A DNA stretch of 64,000 nt, taken from Hyphomicrobium sp. LHD-15. Lineage in GTDB: Bacteria > Pseudomonadota > Alphaproteobacteria > Rhizobiales > Hyphomicrobiaceae. The DNA lies in NCBI RefSeq assembly GCF_031157355.1, contig NZ_JAVIFT010000003.1:62001-126000 (forward strand). The letters run 5' to 3'. Position 1 is the stretch's first letter. Every line of letters starts with the position of its first letter. The translations under genes were made by a program, and so were the position numbers. The notes beneath the pieces are model-generated. The model did no database searches. It was not told the origin of the DNA and saw only the letters and a list, made by a program, of their open reading frames with translations. Positions 45,372 to 54,271 of this stretch are shown in pieces.

Positions 45372-45832
45372 TGACAGTGCCGTCACCACCACACGCTGAC
45401 GGGCGGGCCGCTCCGTCAGCGTGAGCCGCAGGATCTGATTGACCAGAAAGGCTCAGGCTCGCACCTGCGCAATCGGACACGATCAGACAAAAATTTTCTC
45501 CCCATACGCACATTCGATCCAGTCGCGCCACGAACCGGCGAAATTCCGCCAAGCTGCCGACAGAAATCAGATATACGGTCATCTGCTTGACCGACCGACG
45601 AGCCTTGCCGGTAAGGCTCGCGGATTCGTCCCCACCCGTGACCTGCCGGATATCCGCAAACCGCGAAATGCCTTCCGTCACAAACCCGTATCCGGCGCAA
45701 AGCACCCGCAAAAAGCCGCACTTTTGTTGCGATGCGTTGTTGCACCTTCTCCATAATCAGTGTCTTTTGGAGCCCAACGCGCCGGCCTATCGCTGCAACA
45801 CGGGTGCGACGGAATTCTGAGGGACCGACCAC
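45372..45832. other. 461-base gap with strong stem-loops
   Basis: An 11-bp perfect hairpin (CACGCTGACGG / CCGTCAGCGTG, 45392-45423) follows the GNAT gene but lacks a T run. A second hairpin GAGCCTT-GCCGGT-AAGGCTC is at 45600-45619. Open frames on both strands here show no family feature. The region may be untranslated or encode an RNA; neither is proven. Confidence 0.45.
45392..45423 (+). terminator. Stem-loop after the GNAT-like gene
   Basis: Eleven perfect base pairs around a ten-base loop, 20 bases past the stop codon. No poly-T follows, so a Rho-independent function is uncertain; it may protect the 3' end of the message. Confidence 0.45.
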
Positions 45833-46327
45833 ATGACGTCTGAAAGCTCCGGCCTCTGGCGCCGCTTTCTCCTCGCACTTGCCGCCCCGGCCATTTTGTT
45901 GACCACAACGGCAACGCCCAGCGCCGCCGATCCGACTTTCAGCCCATTGCTCGGCTCCTGGGGCGGCAGCGGAACCTACAAGCTGCAGGACGGCACCTCC
46001 GAGAAGCTGAAGTGTGACGCCTACTATACCGGAACCGGCTCACAGCTCGGCATCGCCGTGCGTTGCGTCGGCGCCACCAACAAAATCGAGATGCGCTCGA
46101 AACTCAGCGCCAATGGCACCTCGCTCAGCGGAAACTGGGAAGAGCGCACCTACAATGCCGGCGGCACGGTGACGGGAAAGCTCTCCGACACGAAGTTGGC
46201 CCTCGCGATCACGGGCGGCGTGGCGGGAAGCATGACAATCACTTATGATCAGGCGAAGCAGAACGTGGCAATCGCAACCGAGGGCATTCCCCTCAAGAGC
46301 GTCATTGTCAGCTTGTCGCGCAAATAA
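45833..46327 (+). CDS. Secreted protein, unknown function
   Basis: 164 residues. Signal peptide FLLALAAPAILLTTTATPSA with cleavage before ADP. The mature part has many short beta strands (LLGSWGGSGTYKLQDG, LKCDAYYTGTGSQLGIAVRC, TSLSGNWEERTYNAGG, GKLSDTKLALAITG), a lipocalin-like or beta-barrel pattern, with one cysteine pair that could bridge. It precedes the lipid transporter by 48 bases on the same strand, so a link to envelope maintenance is possible. Confidence 0.65.
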   Translation: MTSESSGLWRRFLLALAAPAILLTTTATPSAADPTFSPLLGSWGGSGTYKLQDGTSEKLKCDAYYTGTGSQLGIAVRCVGATNKIEMRSKLSANGTSLSGNWEERTYNAGGTVTGKLSDTKLALAITGGVAGSMTITYDQAKQNVAIATEGIPLKSVIVSLSRK

Positions 46328-46358
46328 CAAATAGCGCGGCTACGCATACCGGCATCCC

Positions 46359-46369
46359 AAGGAGGTGAT
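46359..46369 (+). promoter_or_regulatory. Extended perfect Shine-Dalgarno
   Basis: AAGGAGGTGAT is complementary to the 16S rRNA 3' end over 11 bases and sits six bases before the ATG at 46376. It is the longest SD noticed in the window. Confidence 0.8.
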
Positions 46370-46375
46370 GGTCAG

Positions 46376-47512
46376 ATGGGTTCGCCACCCTCGCTAGTCG
46401 CGCGGCCCGGTGCAGGTCAGGTCGAGCTTACGGCCGAAGGATCCTGGACCGTCGCCCACGCCCGCAGCCTCGACGGCCTGATCGACGAAACGGTGCAACG
46501 CATGCCGCCGGGCCAGCCGGTCTCCGTCGACATGCACCGCATCACCACCCTCGATACCTACGGAGCCTGGCTGATCGAGCGCTTGGTACGGGCGCGCGAA
46601 AACCTTCCGGGAGGCGTCCGCCTCGAAGGCCTGCCTGAGCGCTACAAAAGCCTTTTCGACCAAATTCAGCGCGCCGACCGCGCGCCACCCGTGCCCGCAC
46701 CTTCCCGTTTCTCGATCAGCGGAAAGCTCGAGCAACTCGGCCGTGCGACCGTTGGGTTCGGAAACGAGCTTCTGGCCTTCGCGTCGATGCTGGGCGCCCT
46801 CGTCCTTTCGCTCGGCCGCGTCATCGCCAATCCGAGAAGCTTCCGCCTGACCTCGACCGTCCATCACCTGGACCGGGTCGGCTGGAAGGCCGTCCCGATC
46901 ATGCTGCTGATCACCTTCCTGATCGGCTGCATCATCGCTCAGCAGGGCTTCTTCCATTTCCGCAAGTTCGGCGCCGATGCCTACGTGGTCGACATGGTCG
47001 GCATTCTCGTGCTCCGCGAAATCGGCGTGCTCATCGTCGCAATCATGATGGCCGGCCGCTCGGGCAGCGCCTACACCGCCGAGCTCGGCTCCATGAAGAT
47101 GCGCGAAGAGATCGACGCACTCCGCACCATGGGTCGCGATCCCGTCGACGTGCTGATCCTGCCGCGTATTCTCGCGCTGGTGATCGCCCTCCCCATCCTG
47201 ACCTTCCTCGGCTCCATGGCAGCGCTCTACGGCGGCGGCGTCGTGGCCTATTTCTACGGCGGTATGAGCCCGGACATCTACATCGAGCGGCTGCGCGAAG
47301 CGGTCTCCCTCACCCACTTCGAGGTCGGCATGATCAAGGCGCCGTTCATGGCGCTCGTCATCGGCGTCGTGGCTTGCGCACAGGGCCTCGCGGTCAAGGG
47401 CAGCGCCGAGTCGCTCGGCCTCGAAACCACGGCCTCTGTCGTCAAATCGATCTTTCTTGTAATCGTGCTGGACGGTCTGTTTGCCGTCTTCTTCGCAGCC
47501 GTCGACATGTAG
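46376..47512 (+). CDS. mlaE: MlaE-type permease with N-terminal STAS domain
   Basis: 378 residues. The first 105 or so form a STAS domain (WTVAHARSLDGLIDETVQRM, SVDMHRITTLDTYGAWLIER), which E. coli has as separate MlaB. The rest is the MlaE membrane part (VHHLDRVGWKAVPIMLLITF, ADAYVVDMVGILVLREIGVL, GSAYTAELGSMKMREEIDAL, RTMGRDPVDVLILPRILAL). It is the inner-membrane channel of an ABC lipid transporter keeping outer-membrane asymmetry or moving phospholipids. A perfect SD precedes it. Confidence 0.9.
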   Translation: MGSPPSLVARPGAGQVELTAEGSWTVAHARSLDGLIDETVQRMPPGQPVSVDMHRITTLDTYGAWLIERLVRARENLPGGVRLEGLPERYKSLFDQIQRADRAPPVPAPSRFSISGKLEQLGRATVGFGNELLAFASMLGALVLSLGRVIANPRSFRLTSTVHHLDRVGWKAVPIMLLITFLIGCIIAQQGFFHFRKFGADAYVVDMVGILVLREIGVLIVAIMMAGRSGSAYTAELGSMKMREEIDALRTMGRDPVDVLILPRILALVIALPILTFLGSMAALYGGGVVAYFYGGMSPDIYIERLREAVSLTHFEVGMIKAPFMALVIGVVACAQGLAVKGSAESLGLETTASVVKSIFLVIVLDGLFAVFFAAVDM

Positions 47513-47515
47513 GCC

Positions 47516-48319
47516 ATGATCGAAAAACCCGTCATCGATGTCCGCGATCTGGTGGTTGCCTTCGGCAGCCGGGCCGTGCTCAACGGCGTCACCTTCGATG
47601 TTCGCAAAGGCGAGGTGTTCGGCTTCGTCGGCGGCTCGGGCAGCGGAAAGTCCGTGCTGCTCCGCACCATCATCGGCTTGTTGCCGCGCCGCTCCGGCTC
47701 GATTGAGGTTCTGGGCGAGCGGCTCGACACCGCAACCGACGAAGCCCGCCGCCAGATTGAGCGTCGCTGGGGCGTTCTCTTTCAGCAAGGCGCGTTGTTC
47801 TCGTCCCTCACCGCGCTGCAGAACGTGCAATTCCCGATGGTGGAATACCTCGATCTGCCCCAGCGCCTGATGGACGAGATGGCCGCCGCGAAACTCGACA
47901 TGGTGGGCCTGCGCCGGGCCGATCACAACAAAATGCCGTCCGAGCTGTCGGGCGGCATGACCAAGCGCGTGGCGCTTGCCCGCTCCCTCGCCCTCGACCC
48001 GGAACTGGTGTTCCTCGATGAACCGACCTCCGGCCTCGACCCCATCGCCGCCGGAGACTTCGACGCGCTGATCCGCACGCTCCAGCAGACGCTCGGCCTC
48101 ACCGTGTTCATGATCACCCACGATCTCGAAAGCCTGAAGACCATCTGCGACCGCGTCGGCGCGCTCGCAGACGGCAAGGTCGTCGCGACGGGCTCGATCC
48201 AAACCATGCTCCAGAACGATCACCCCTGGGTGCAGGAATACTTCCGCGGCCGTCGCGCGACGTCGCTGTTCTCACCCGCGAACCCTGCCCATGCCGGCAT
48301 CACTCCGCCGGGCGCATGA
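47516..48319 (+). CDS. mlaF: MlaF-type ABC ATPase
   Basis: 267 residues, start three bases after the mlaE stop. Walker A GGSGSGKSVLLR, signature LSGGMTKRVALARSLAL, Walker B LVFLDEPTSGLDPIAA, switch MITHDLESL. The KSV in Walker A and TKR in the signature are MlaF features. It powers MlaE; the C-terminal tail of about 20 residues, which in E. coli contacts the partner subunit, is present. Confidence 0.9.
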   Translation: MIEKPVIDVRDLVVAFGSRAVLNGVTFDVRKGEVFGFVGGSGSGKSVLLRTIIGLLPRRSGSIEVLGERLDTATDEARRQIERRWGVLFQQGALFSSLTALQNVQFPMVEYLDLPQRLMDEMAAAKLDMVGLRRADHNKMPSELSGGMTKRVALARSLALDPELVFLDEPTSGLDPIAAGDFDALIRTLQQTLGLTVFMITHDLESLKTICDRVGALADGKVVATGSIQTMLQNDHPWVQEYFRGRRATSLFSPANPAHAGITPPGA

Positions 48320-48368
48320 GGTGGGGATCGAAACAATGACTTAGATATTGAGCCTTGAGGCCCGAAAC

Positions 48369-49562
48369 ATGGAAACGAAGGCACGCTATACTCTGGTTGG
48401 AACCTTTGTGCTGGCCGTTGCGCTGGCAGGGTTCGCCTTCGTCTACTGGCTCCACAACATGGGCGGCCTCGCCAACCGGCAAATTTACCAGGTCCGCTTC
48501 GAAAGCTCGGTGTCCGGACTGCTGACCGGCTCCAACGTTCTATTCAACGGCATCCGGGTCGGCGAGGTCACCAATATCGCGCTGAGCCCCGACGCGCCGA
48601 AAGAGGTTCTGGTGACGATCGCCGTCGATCCCAAGACGCCGATCCGCGCCGATACCGTCGTCAGCGTCGACTTCCAGGGTCTCACCGGAGCGCCCATCAT
48701 CATGCTGACGGGAGGCGCAAAGGGCGCTGCCCCGCTGGCAGCTGTCGGCGGCGAAGCCCCGCTCCTCGTCGCCAACAACGAAAGCACCCAGAGCCTGTCG
48801 CAGTCCGCGCGCGCCACCCTCGGCCGCCTCGACAAGGTGATCGACGACAACAGTTCCGCGCTCCATGACGCCATCTCCGGCATCAGCGCGTTTGCGGGCG
48901 TGCTCGCGCGAAATTCCGAGCGTATCGACGGCATCCTCGCTGGTCTCGAACGCTTCGCAGGCGGCGCGAAGGCCAAGCCCGGAATCTACAATCTCTCGGC
49001 CCGCCAAGGCGCTGTGGTCTGCAAGCAGGCCAACTTGCCCCAGCTCGTCGTGCCCGAGCCCGCAGCCCCCATGGCCTTCAATTCCGACAAGGTCATCATC
49101 GTCGGCGATCCGCCGGAAAACGCGCCGTTCGAGAAGGCGCAATTCACCGACAACGTTCCCTCCGTCGTGCAATCGAAGGTGATCGAGAGCCTGGAGGGCT
49201 CGGGATGCTTTGCAGCCGTCACGCGCCCGCTCGACAACCTCGAACAGAGCGAGCAACTGCAGACCGAGATCCGCCAGTTCGCCGTACGGCTGACGCCCAC
49301 CCCGACCGCAGACATCGAGATCGTGGCCAAGCTGGTGAGCGCCGGCGGCAAGATCGAAGGCAGCCGCGTGTTCCACGAGAGCGCAGCTCTCAAGGCCGTC
49401 GATGCGCCGAGCGCCGTCGCAGCCCTGGATGCCTCCTTCAGGAAAGTCCTGGAGGGTGTGGTGCCGTGGGTGGCGCAATTGCCCCGCAAGGCGGAACCGG
49501 CAAAGGGCGCTGAGCCGTCGCTTGACGACATCCCGGAACCACCCGAGCCGCCGGCACCCTGA
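48369..49562 (+). CDS. mlaD: MCE protein fused to an ABC auxiliary (PqiC-like) domain
   Basis: 397 residues from ATG 48369. One anchor helix (YTLVGTFVLAVALAGFAFVY) then a single MCE domain (YQVRFESSVSGLLTGSNVLF, IRVGEVTNIALSPDAPKEVL, DFQGLTGAPIIMLTGG), a helical stretch, and from about residue 205 a second domain (YNLSARQGAVVCKQANLPQLVV, EKAQFTDNVPSVVQSKVIES, LEGSGCFAAVTRPLDN) matching the ABC transport auxiliary/PqiC family, normally a separate outer-membrane lipoprotein. There is no lipobox. The MCE ring carries lipids from MlaE across the periplasm. Confidence 0.85.
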   Translation: METKARYTLVGTFVLAVALAGFAFVYWLHNMGGLANRQIYQVRFESSVSGLLTGSNVLFNGIRVGEVTNIALSPDAPKEVLVTIAVDPKTPIRADTVVSVDFQGLTGAPIIMLTGGAKGAAPLAAVGGEAPLLVANNESTQSLSQSARATLGRLDKVIDDNSSALHDAISGISAFAGVLARNSERIDGILAGLERFAGGAKAKPGIYNLSARQGAVVCKQANLPQLVVPEPAAPMAFNSDKVIIVGDPPENAPFEKAQFTDNVPSVVQSKVIESLEGSGCFAAVTRPLDNLEQSEQLQTEIRQFAVRLTPTPTADIEIVAKLVSAGGKIEGSRVFHESAALKAVDAPSAVAALDASFRKVLEGVVPWVAQLPRKAEPAKGAEPSLDDIPEPPEPPAP

Positions 49563-49607
49563 TCCTATCCGGAAGCCGATCCTTTAGTCTTTGAGACAGT
49601 GGTGCGA

Positions 49608-49874
49608 TTAAGGCCGGCCACGCGTGGCATCGATTTTCAGGTACCCCGTCGCGTACGCGATGACCGCCAGCACGATGGCAAGCGGCACCGCCACCATCAG
49701 CACCATGGCAAAGGTCATCGCCAGGCCCAGAAGCAGCGCCAGGCCCACCAGCGCAAACAGCGCGAACACCAGATAGCCCGCTCCGATGGCGAGCCAGCGC
49801 CGCCAGCCTGTGAGCTCGGTCGCGGCCGCGTTCCTGTCAATGACGATGACGGTTTCTTCGCGTCTGGGGGTCAT
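49608..49874 (-). CDS. Small two-helix membrane protein
   Basis: 88 residues from ATG 49874 (GGAGAAG upstream). A soluble start (MTPRREETVIVIDRNAAA) then two closely spaced hydrophobic segments (WLAIGAGYLVFALFALVGLA; FAMVLMVAVPLAIVLAVIAY). Function unknown. It converges on the Mla-type operon and is divergent from the LysR gene. Confidence 0.6.
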   Translation of the reverse strand: MTPRREETVIVIDRNAAATELTGWRRWLAIGAGYLVFALFALVGLALLLGLAMTFAMVLMVAVPLAIVLAVIAYATGYLKIDATRGRP

Positions 49875-50075
49875 GAAGCTTCTCCGAAGGGGCTCGAACC
49901 ACCATATAGGATAGAAGCGAACAATATTCGAGCGCCCGCCGCCTTTAGATATCAAGCTTGTCGACAGGGCTAACGGCAAGTTGAACGGCGCAGGCAACGT
50001 TAATCTCGCCGCGCTGTATTCTATGCGTTATAACGCGACGCGCGGTGCGGGCCGCAATCGTCCGAGGATAGAACG

Positions 50076-50996
50076 ATGTTCATCCGGCAAATGACCTATC
50101 TCCTCGCGCTGGCTCGCGAGAAGCACTTCGCTCGCGCGGCCGAAAGCTGCCACGTCACCCAGTCGACCCTCTCGGCCGGCCTCAAGTCGCTCGAACGCGA
50201 GCTCGGCATGCCGCTCGTCATTCGCGAGCCCCGTTTCATGGGCCTCACACCCGAGGGCGAGCGCGTAGCGGAATGGGCCAGTCAGATCGTTGCCGACTAT
50301 GACAGCCTGAAGCAGGACGTCGGCAACTACCGCGAAGGTTTGAAAGGCACGCTGCGGCTCGGCGTCATTCCGGCGGCGATGCCTACCGTGGCGCTGCTGA
50401 CGGCGCCGTTCTGTGACAAGCATCCCGGCGTCACGGTCGATATCCAATCCGTCAGCTCGCTCGCTATCCAGAGCGGTCTCGAGAAATTCGAGCTCGACGC
50501 CGGCATCACTTATCTCGACAACGAGCCGCTCGCCAACGTGCGCAAGAAACCGCTCTACCGCGAGCGCTACGTCTTCGTGACGAACGTCGCCAATCCAATG
50601 GCCCACAAACCCGCCGTCGCGTGGCGCGAAGCCGTCGATGAGAACCTCTGCCTTCTGCACGAAGCGATGCAGAACCGTCGCGTCTTGAACAAGCTCGCGC
50701 AGACACTCGGCGTCGAACTCAATCCGACCGTGACCGCCAATTCGTTCCTCGCCGTCTGTTCCCATGTCCGAAGCGGCGGCTGGTCGAGCATCATTCCCCA
50801 CACCTTCGCCTACATCTTCGCAGGCTGCGAAGACCTGGCCATTGTCGACCTGATCGACCCAGTGCACAGCCAGACCATCGGCCTGGTGACGCTGGATCGC
50901 GATCCCCAGTCGCCGCTTGCGCATGCCCTCGTCAAATGCGCAGACCGCCTCGATCTCGAAGCCGCCCTTCGCGGCCTCGCACCGATCACTGTTTAG
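50076..50996 (+). CDS. LysR-family regulator of formate dehydrogenase
   Basis: 306 residues. HTH: MTYLLALAREKHFARAAESC, then QSTLSAGLKSLERELGMPLV. Effector domain: LKGTLRLGVIPAAMPTVALL and DAGITYLDNEPLANV. It lies directly upstream of the formate dehydrogenase, with a dyad containing three TTGATCGA half sites between them. Control of that gene is the natural reading; the inducer may be formate or a C1 intermediate. Confidence 0.85.
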   Translation: MFIRQMTYLLALAREKHFARAAESCHVTQSTLSAGLKSLERELGMPLVIREPRFMGLTPEGERVAEWASQIVADYDSLKQDVGNYREGLKGTLRLGVIPAAMPTVALLTAPFCDKHPGVTVDIQSVSSLAIQSGLEKFELDAGITYLDNEPLANVRKKPLYRERYVFVTNVANPMAHKPAVAWREAVDENLCLLHEAMQNRRVLNKLAQTLGVELNPTVTANSFLAVCSHVRSGGWSSIIPHTFAYIFAGCEDLAIVDLIDPVHSQTIGLVTLDRDPQSPLAHALVKCADRLDLEAALRGLAPITV

Positions 50997-51301
50997 AGTT
51001 CTTCCGAAGAGCGGCTCCGAACAAATCGCCGCCGCCGCAGTTTGATCGACGGCATCGATCAACCGTCAAAACTGATTTGTTTGATCGAATTCCTGTTGCG
51101 GCAGACTGTCCCGCGACCGCATCGAGCAGGAAGGCTTCCACCGAGAGGGGCCGGGCCTGATGTGGCGAGGAAGCGCGAGGAGCAACGCCCGAGCGGCATC
51201 GTAACGAGCCGCGGGCCACGCCCCTCTTTGAACATTGAATCGACCACGCCATCCGGCTCCCGCCGGAGCGAACGCTTCCTTATGTCAAAATTCCAGAGGA
51301 G
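50997..51301. other. Regulatory gap between LysR and formate dehydrogenase
   Basis: It contains the TTGATCGA operator (51042-51088) in its left part and no supported gene. A convincing promoter could not be called. Confidence 0.6.
51042..51088. promoter_or_regulatory. LysR operator with three TTGATCGA half sites
   Basis: TTGATCGA (51042-51049), five bases, TCGATCAA (51055-51062) is a perfect inverted repeat; a third direct TTGATCGA is at 51081-51088. A dyad plus an extra half site nearer the promoter is the usual LysR recognition/activation layout. Confidence 0.75.
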
Positions 51302-51307
51302 ATGAAA

Positions 51308-52507
51308 ATGGCAAAGATCGTTTGTGTTCTCTATGACGATCCCGTCGGCGGCTATCCGAAGACTTATGCGCGCGACGACATCCCGAAGATCACCAAGTAT
51401 CCAGATGGACAGACGGCACCGACGCCGTCCGCCATCGATTTCAAGCCCGGCGCGCTGCTGGGCAGCGTCTCGGGCGAACTGGGGTTGCGAAAGTTCCTGG
51501 AAGCAGCCGGACACACGCTCGTCGTGACGTCCGACAAGGACGGCGCCAACTCCAAGCTCGACCAGGAGCTCCACGATGCCGAGATCGTGATCTCGCAGCC
51601 GTTCTGGCCCGCCTACATGACAGCCGAGCGCATAGCAAAAGCGCCGAAGCTCAAGATGATCGTGACCGCCGGCATCGGCTCGGATCACACGGATCTGCAG
51701 GCCGCCATGGATCGCGGCATCACCGTCGCCGAGGTCACTTACTGCAACTCGAACAGCGTCGCCGAGCATGTCGTCATGCAGATGGTTTCGCTCGTACGCA
51801 ACTACATCCCGTCCTACAACTGGGTCATCAAGGGCGGCTGGAACATCGCCGATTGCGTCGCCCGCTCCTACGACATCGAGGGCATGCATGTCGGCACCGT
51901 TGCCGCCGGTCGCATCGGCCTTCGCGTTCTCCGCCTCCTGAAGCCCTACGATGTCCATCTGCACTACATGGACCGCCACAAGCTTCCGGATGCGGTCGAA
52001 AAGGAACTCAACCTCACCCACCACACCAGCCTCGAAAGCCTCACCAAGGTTTGCGATGTGGTGACGTTGAACTGCCCGCTGCATCCCGAAACCGAGCACA
52101 TGATCAACGAGAAGTCGCTCAAGAACTTCAAGCGCGGCGCCTACTTGGTCAACACGGCACGCGGCAAGCTGTGTGATCGCGATGCCGTCGTGCGCGCGCT
52201 CGAAAGCGGCCAGCTTGCTGGCTACGCTGGCGATGTCTGGTTCCCGCAGCCCCCGCCGCAGGACCATCCGTGGCGCTCGATGCCCCATCACGGCATGACG
52301 CCGCACATCTCGGGCACCTCTCTCTCGGCGCAGACGCGCTATGCGGCCGGCACGCGCGAGATCCTCGAGTGCTACTTCGCGAACAAGCCGATCCGCAACG
52401 AGTACCTCGTCGTTCAAGGCGGCAAGCTCGCGGGCGTCGGCGCGCATTCCTACAGCGCCGGCAACGCCACCGGCGGATCCGAGGAAGCGGCGAAGTTCAA
52501 GCGCTGA
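51308..52507 (+). CDS. fdh: NAD-dependent formate dehydrogenase
   Basis: 399 residues from ATG 51308; the ATG at 51302 abuts the AGGAG and is less likely. The signature start MAKIVCVLYDDPVGGYPKTY is that of metal-free bacterial FDH. Catalytic parts: LVRNYIPSYNWVIKGGWNIA (substrate binding), the Rossmann motif region GTVAAGRIGLRVLRLL, VVTLNCPLHPETEHM, NTARGKLCDRDAVVRALESG, and the catalytic His in HISGTSLSAQTRYA. It oxidises formate to CO2, giving NADH, the last step of methyl oxidation. A single-subunit enzyme with no cofactors beyond NAD. Confidence 0.93.
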   Translation: MAKIVCVLYDDPVGGYPKTYARDDIPKITKYPDGQTAPTPSAIDFKPGALLGSVSGELGLRKFLEAAGHTLVVTSDKDGANSKLDQELHDAEIVISQPFWPAYMTAERIAKAPKLKMIVTAGIGSDHTDLQAAMDRGITVAEVTYCNSNSVAEHVVMQMVSLVRNYIPSYNWVIKGGWNIADCVARSYDIEGMHVGTVAAGRIGLRVLRLLKPYDVHLHYMDRHKLPDAVEKELNLTHHTSLESLTKVCDVVTLNCPLHPETEHMINEKSLKNFKRGAYLVNTARGKLCDRDAVVRALESGQLAGYAGDVWFPQPPPQDHPWRSMPHHGMTPHISGTSLSAQTRYAAGTREILECYFANKPIRNEYLVVQGGKLAGVGAHSYSAGNATGGSEEAAKFKR

Positions 52508-52526
52508 CATTCCGAAGGAGCTGAAT

Positions 52527-52556
52527 CGGGGCGGGCAAGCGTGCTCGCCCCGCTTT
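52527..52556 (+). terminator. Terminator after formate dehydrogenase
   Basis: CGGGGCGGGCA / TGCTCGCCCCG with loop AGCG, 20 bases past the stop, followed by CTTTC. One G-T pair; the T run is short. Confidence 0.65.
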
Positions 52557-52596
52557 CGAAGCGCTGCACGATCCCATCTTAAAAACGAGAGCCTCC

Positions 52597-53121
52597 ATGA
52601 GCGACCGACGCCAACGCGAATCTCTCGATGGCGCCCTGATCCCCGGCATGCGCCTGCTACGCGATCAGCCCTGGAAAAGCGCCGCACTTGCAGGCCTCGG
52701 CGGCGCACTCACCATCGCGTGCCTCGCCGCGCTCACGATGTCCGGCGGGTTCGCGCTGTTCATTCCGCCGTTCGGCGCGTCATGCGTATTGGTGTTCGCG
52801 TTGCCCGCGAGCCCCCTCGCCCAGCCACGCAATGTCATCGGCGGCTATCTCGTGACCGCCGCGTCGGGACTTCTCGCGTGCGCTGCATTCGGCCCCGGCA
52901 TCACGGCCGCGAGCATTGGCGTTGGCCTTGGCATCTCAGCCATGATCCTGACCCGCACCGTCCATCCGCCCGCCGGCGCAAATCCGCTCGTCGTACTCGC
53001 CTCTCTGGCGACGCCGAGTTTCCTGGTGATGCCGGTTCTGGTCGGCAGCGCGATCATCGTCGGCGCAGCGGCGCTCTACCACCGCCTCGTCACCGGTCAC
53101 GCCTATCCCGCAAGGCCCTGA
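52597..53121 (+). CDS. HPP-family membrane protein
   Basis: 174 residues with about four to five membrane helices. The name-giving motif is RTVHPPAGANPLVV; QPRNVIGGYL is the other conserved block. Some HPP proteins of plants and cyanobacteria move nitrite; in bacteria the role is mostly unknown. The gene overlaps the convergent kinase gene by 19 bases at its 3' end. Confidence 0.8.
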   Translation: MSDRRQRESLDGALIPGMRLLRDQPWKSAALAGLGGALTIACLAALTMSGGFALFIPPFGASCVLVFALPASPLAQPRNVIGGYLVTAASGLLACAAFGPGITAASIGVGLGISAMILTRTVHPPAGANPLVVLASLATPSFLVMPVLVGSAIIVGAAALYHRLVTGHAYPARP

Positions 53122-54095
53122 CCGGACGCCGGCATCAATCCATCCCCGTCGAGCAAGGCCGCCGGTAACCCTTGCCCAGTCTGCTCGAACAGGAACACGT
53201 CCAGTTCGTTTGCGGTCGGCAACCCAAGCCGCGCCCCCAGCCGCCGGCATTTGAGTGCCGCCGCCGCCGAGGCCACACGCGCGCACGTCGCATCATCGAG
53301 ACCGGACGCGACGCACAGCGCAAACGCGCCATGAAACGCATCACCCGCACCGGTCGTATCGACGACGGGAACCGGAAACGTCGGCTGTTGCCCAGTCCCG
53401 TCCGGCGTCCGCCACACATACCCGCGCGCGCCGCGCGTGACACCGGCATGCCGCACCCCGTAGGCGAGAACGGCTGACAGCCGCGCGTCGACATCGGCGC
53501 CGGGTAGGAACTTCTCGAACGCCGGAGCCGAAAAGATCGCGTAGTCGGTCAGCGGCGCGAAGCGCTCGAACAGTCCGCCGCCTGCGAGATCAACATCGAG
53601 CACCGTCGGCACGCCCGCACGCCGCGCCTCGCTGAACAGCGCCAGCGTTCCTTCGAGCCAGCTCAGATCGCTGAGCACGGCCCCCGCGAAGGGAATCCGA
53701 TCGACTGGCAGCCAATCGACATCCATCGGCATGATGCGATCGTCCTCGCTGACGACGAGACGCTCGCCCTTCCCATCGACGATCACCGCCGCCGTGGGCG
53801 TGGTGGCACCGTGATAGGCGCGCACGAACCCCACATCGACGCCACCATGTTCGAGCGCGCGGCGCACCTTGAGGCCGGTCTCGTCGTCGCCGACACGGCT
53901 CCAGAGCGCCACCGCACCGCCGAGCTGAGCAATCGCCGCCGCCGCATTGGCTGCAGAGCCGCCGCCCTCCTCCCGGTGTTCCCGCGCGCTGACCTTGGTC
54001 GGTTTCGCCGGAAAGGCGTCGATCCGATACACCCGGTCCAGCGCCGCATGGCCGACAACGATCACGGGGCTTGCAGCGGCAGCTTGTCCGACCAT
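53103..54095 (-). CDS. PfkB-family sugar kinase
   Basis: 330 residues from ATG 54095 (GGGAG upstream; ATG 54101 is too close to it). Family motifs: REEGGGSAANAAAAIAQLGG near the start and VDTTGAGDAFHGAFALCVAS with the catalytic Asp. The centre has DVDLAGGGLFERFAPLTDYA. It phosphorylates a sugar or nucleoside hydroxyl; the substrate is not readable. It diverges from the pqqC gene, and its 3' end overlaps the HPP gene. Confidence 0.82.
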   Translation of the reverse strand: MVGQAAAASPVIVVGHAALDRVYRIDAFPAKPTKVSAREHREEGGGSAANAAAAIAQLGGAVALWSRVGDDETGLKVRRALEHGGVDVGFVRAYHGATTPTAAVIVDGKGERLVVSEDDRIMPMDVDWLPVDRIPFAGAVLSDLSWLEGTLALFSEARRAGVPTVLDVDLAGGGLFERFAPLTDYAIFSAPAFEKFLPGADVDARLSAVLAYGVRHAGVTRGARGYVWRTPDGTGQQPTFPVPVVDTTGAGDAFHGAFALCVASGLDDATCARVASAAAALKCRRLGARLGLPTANELDVFLFEQTGQGLPAALLDGDGLMPASGQGLAG

Positions 54096-54271
54096 GAGCA
54101 TGGCTCCCTTTTCATTTATCGAACCGCAGCAGCCGCCGGCGTCACACACGCCGCTTTGAACGAGCTGTGATCCGAATTTTGACGTCGATCAAGCAAACCC
54201 ACCCGCGAGGCGGCAAGTTCGCGGCAACCGCACCCCTGTTTAGCCCTGCTGGACACGAAAGGTTCCAAGAG

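Noticed and set aside
45301-45832. Overlapping minus-strand frames in the gap before 45833
   Set aside because: No family features, odd composition, and starts without SD; not supported as genes.
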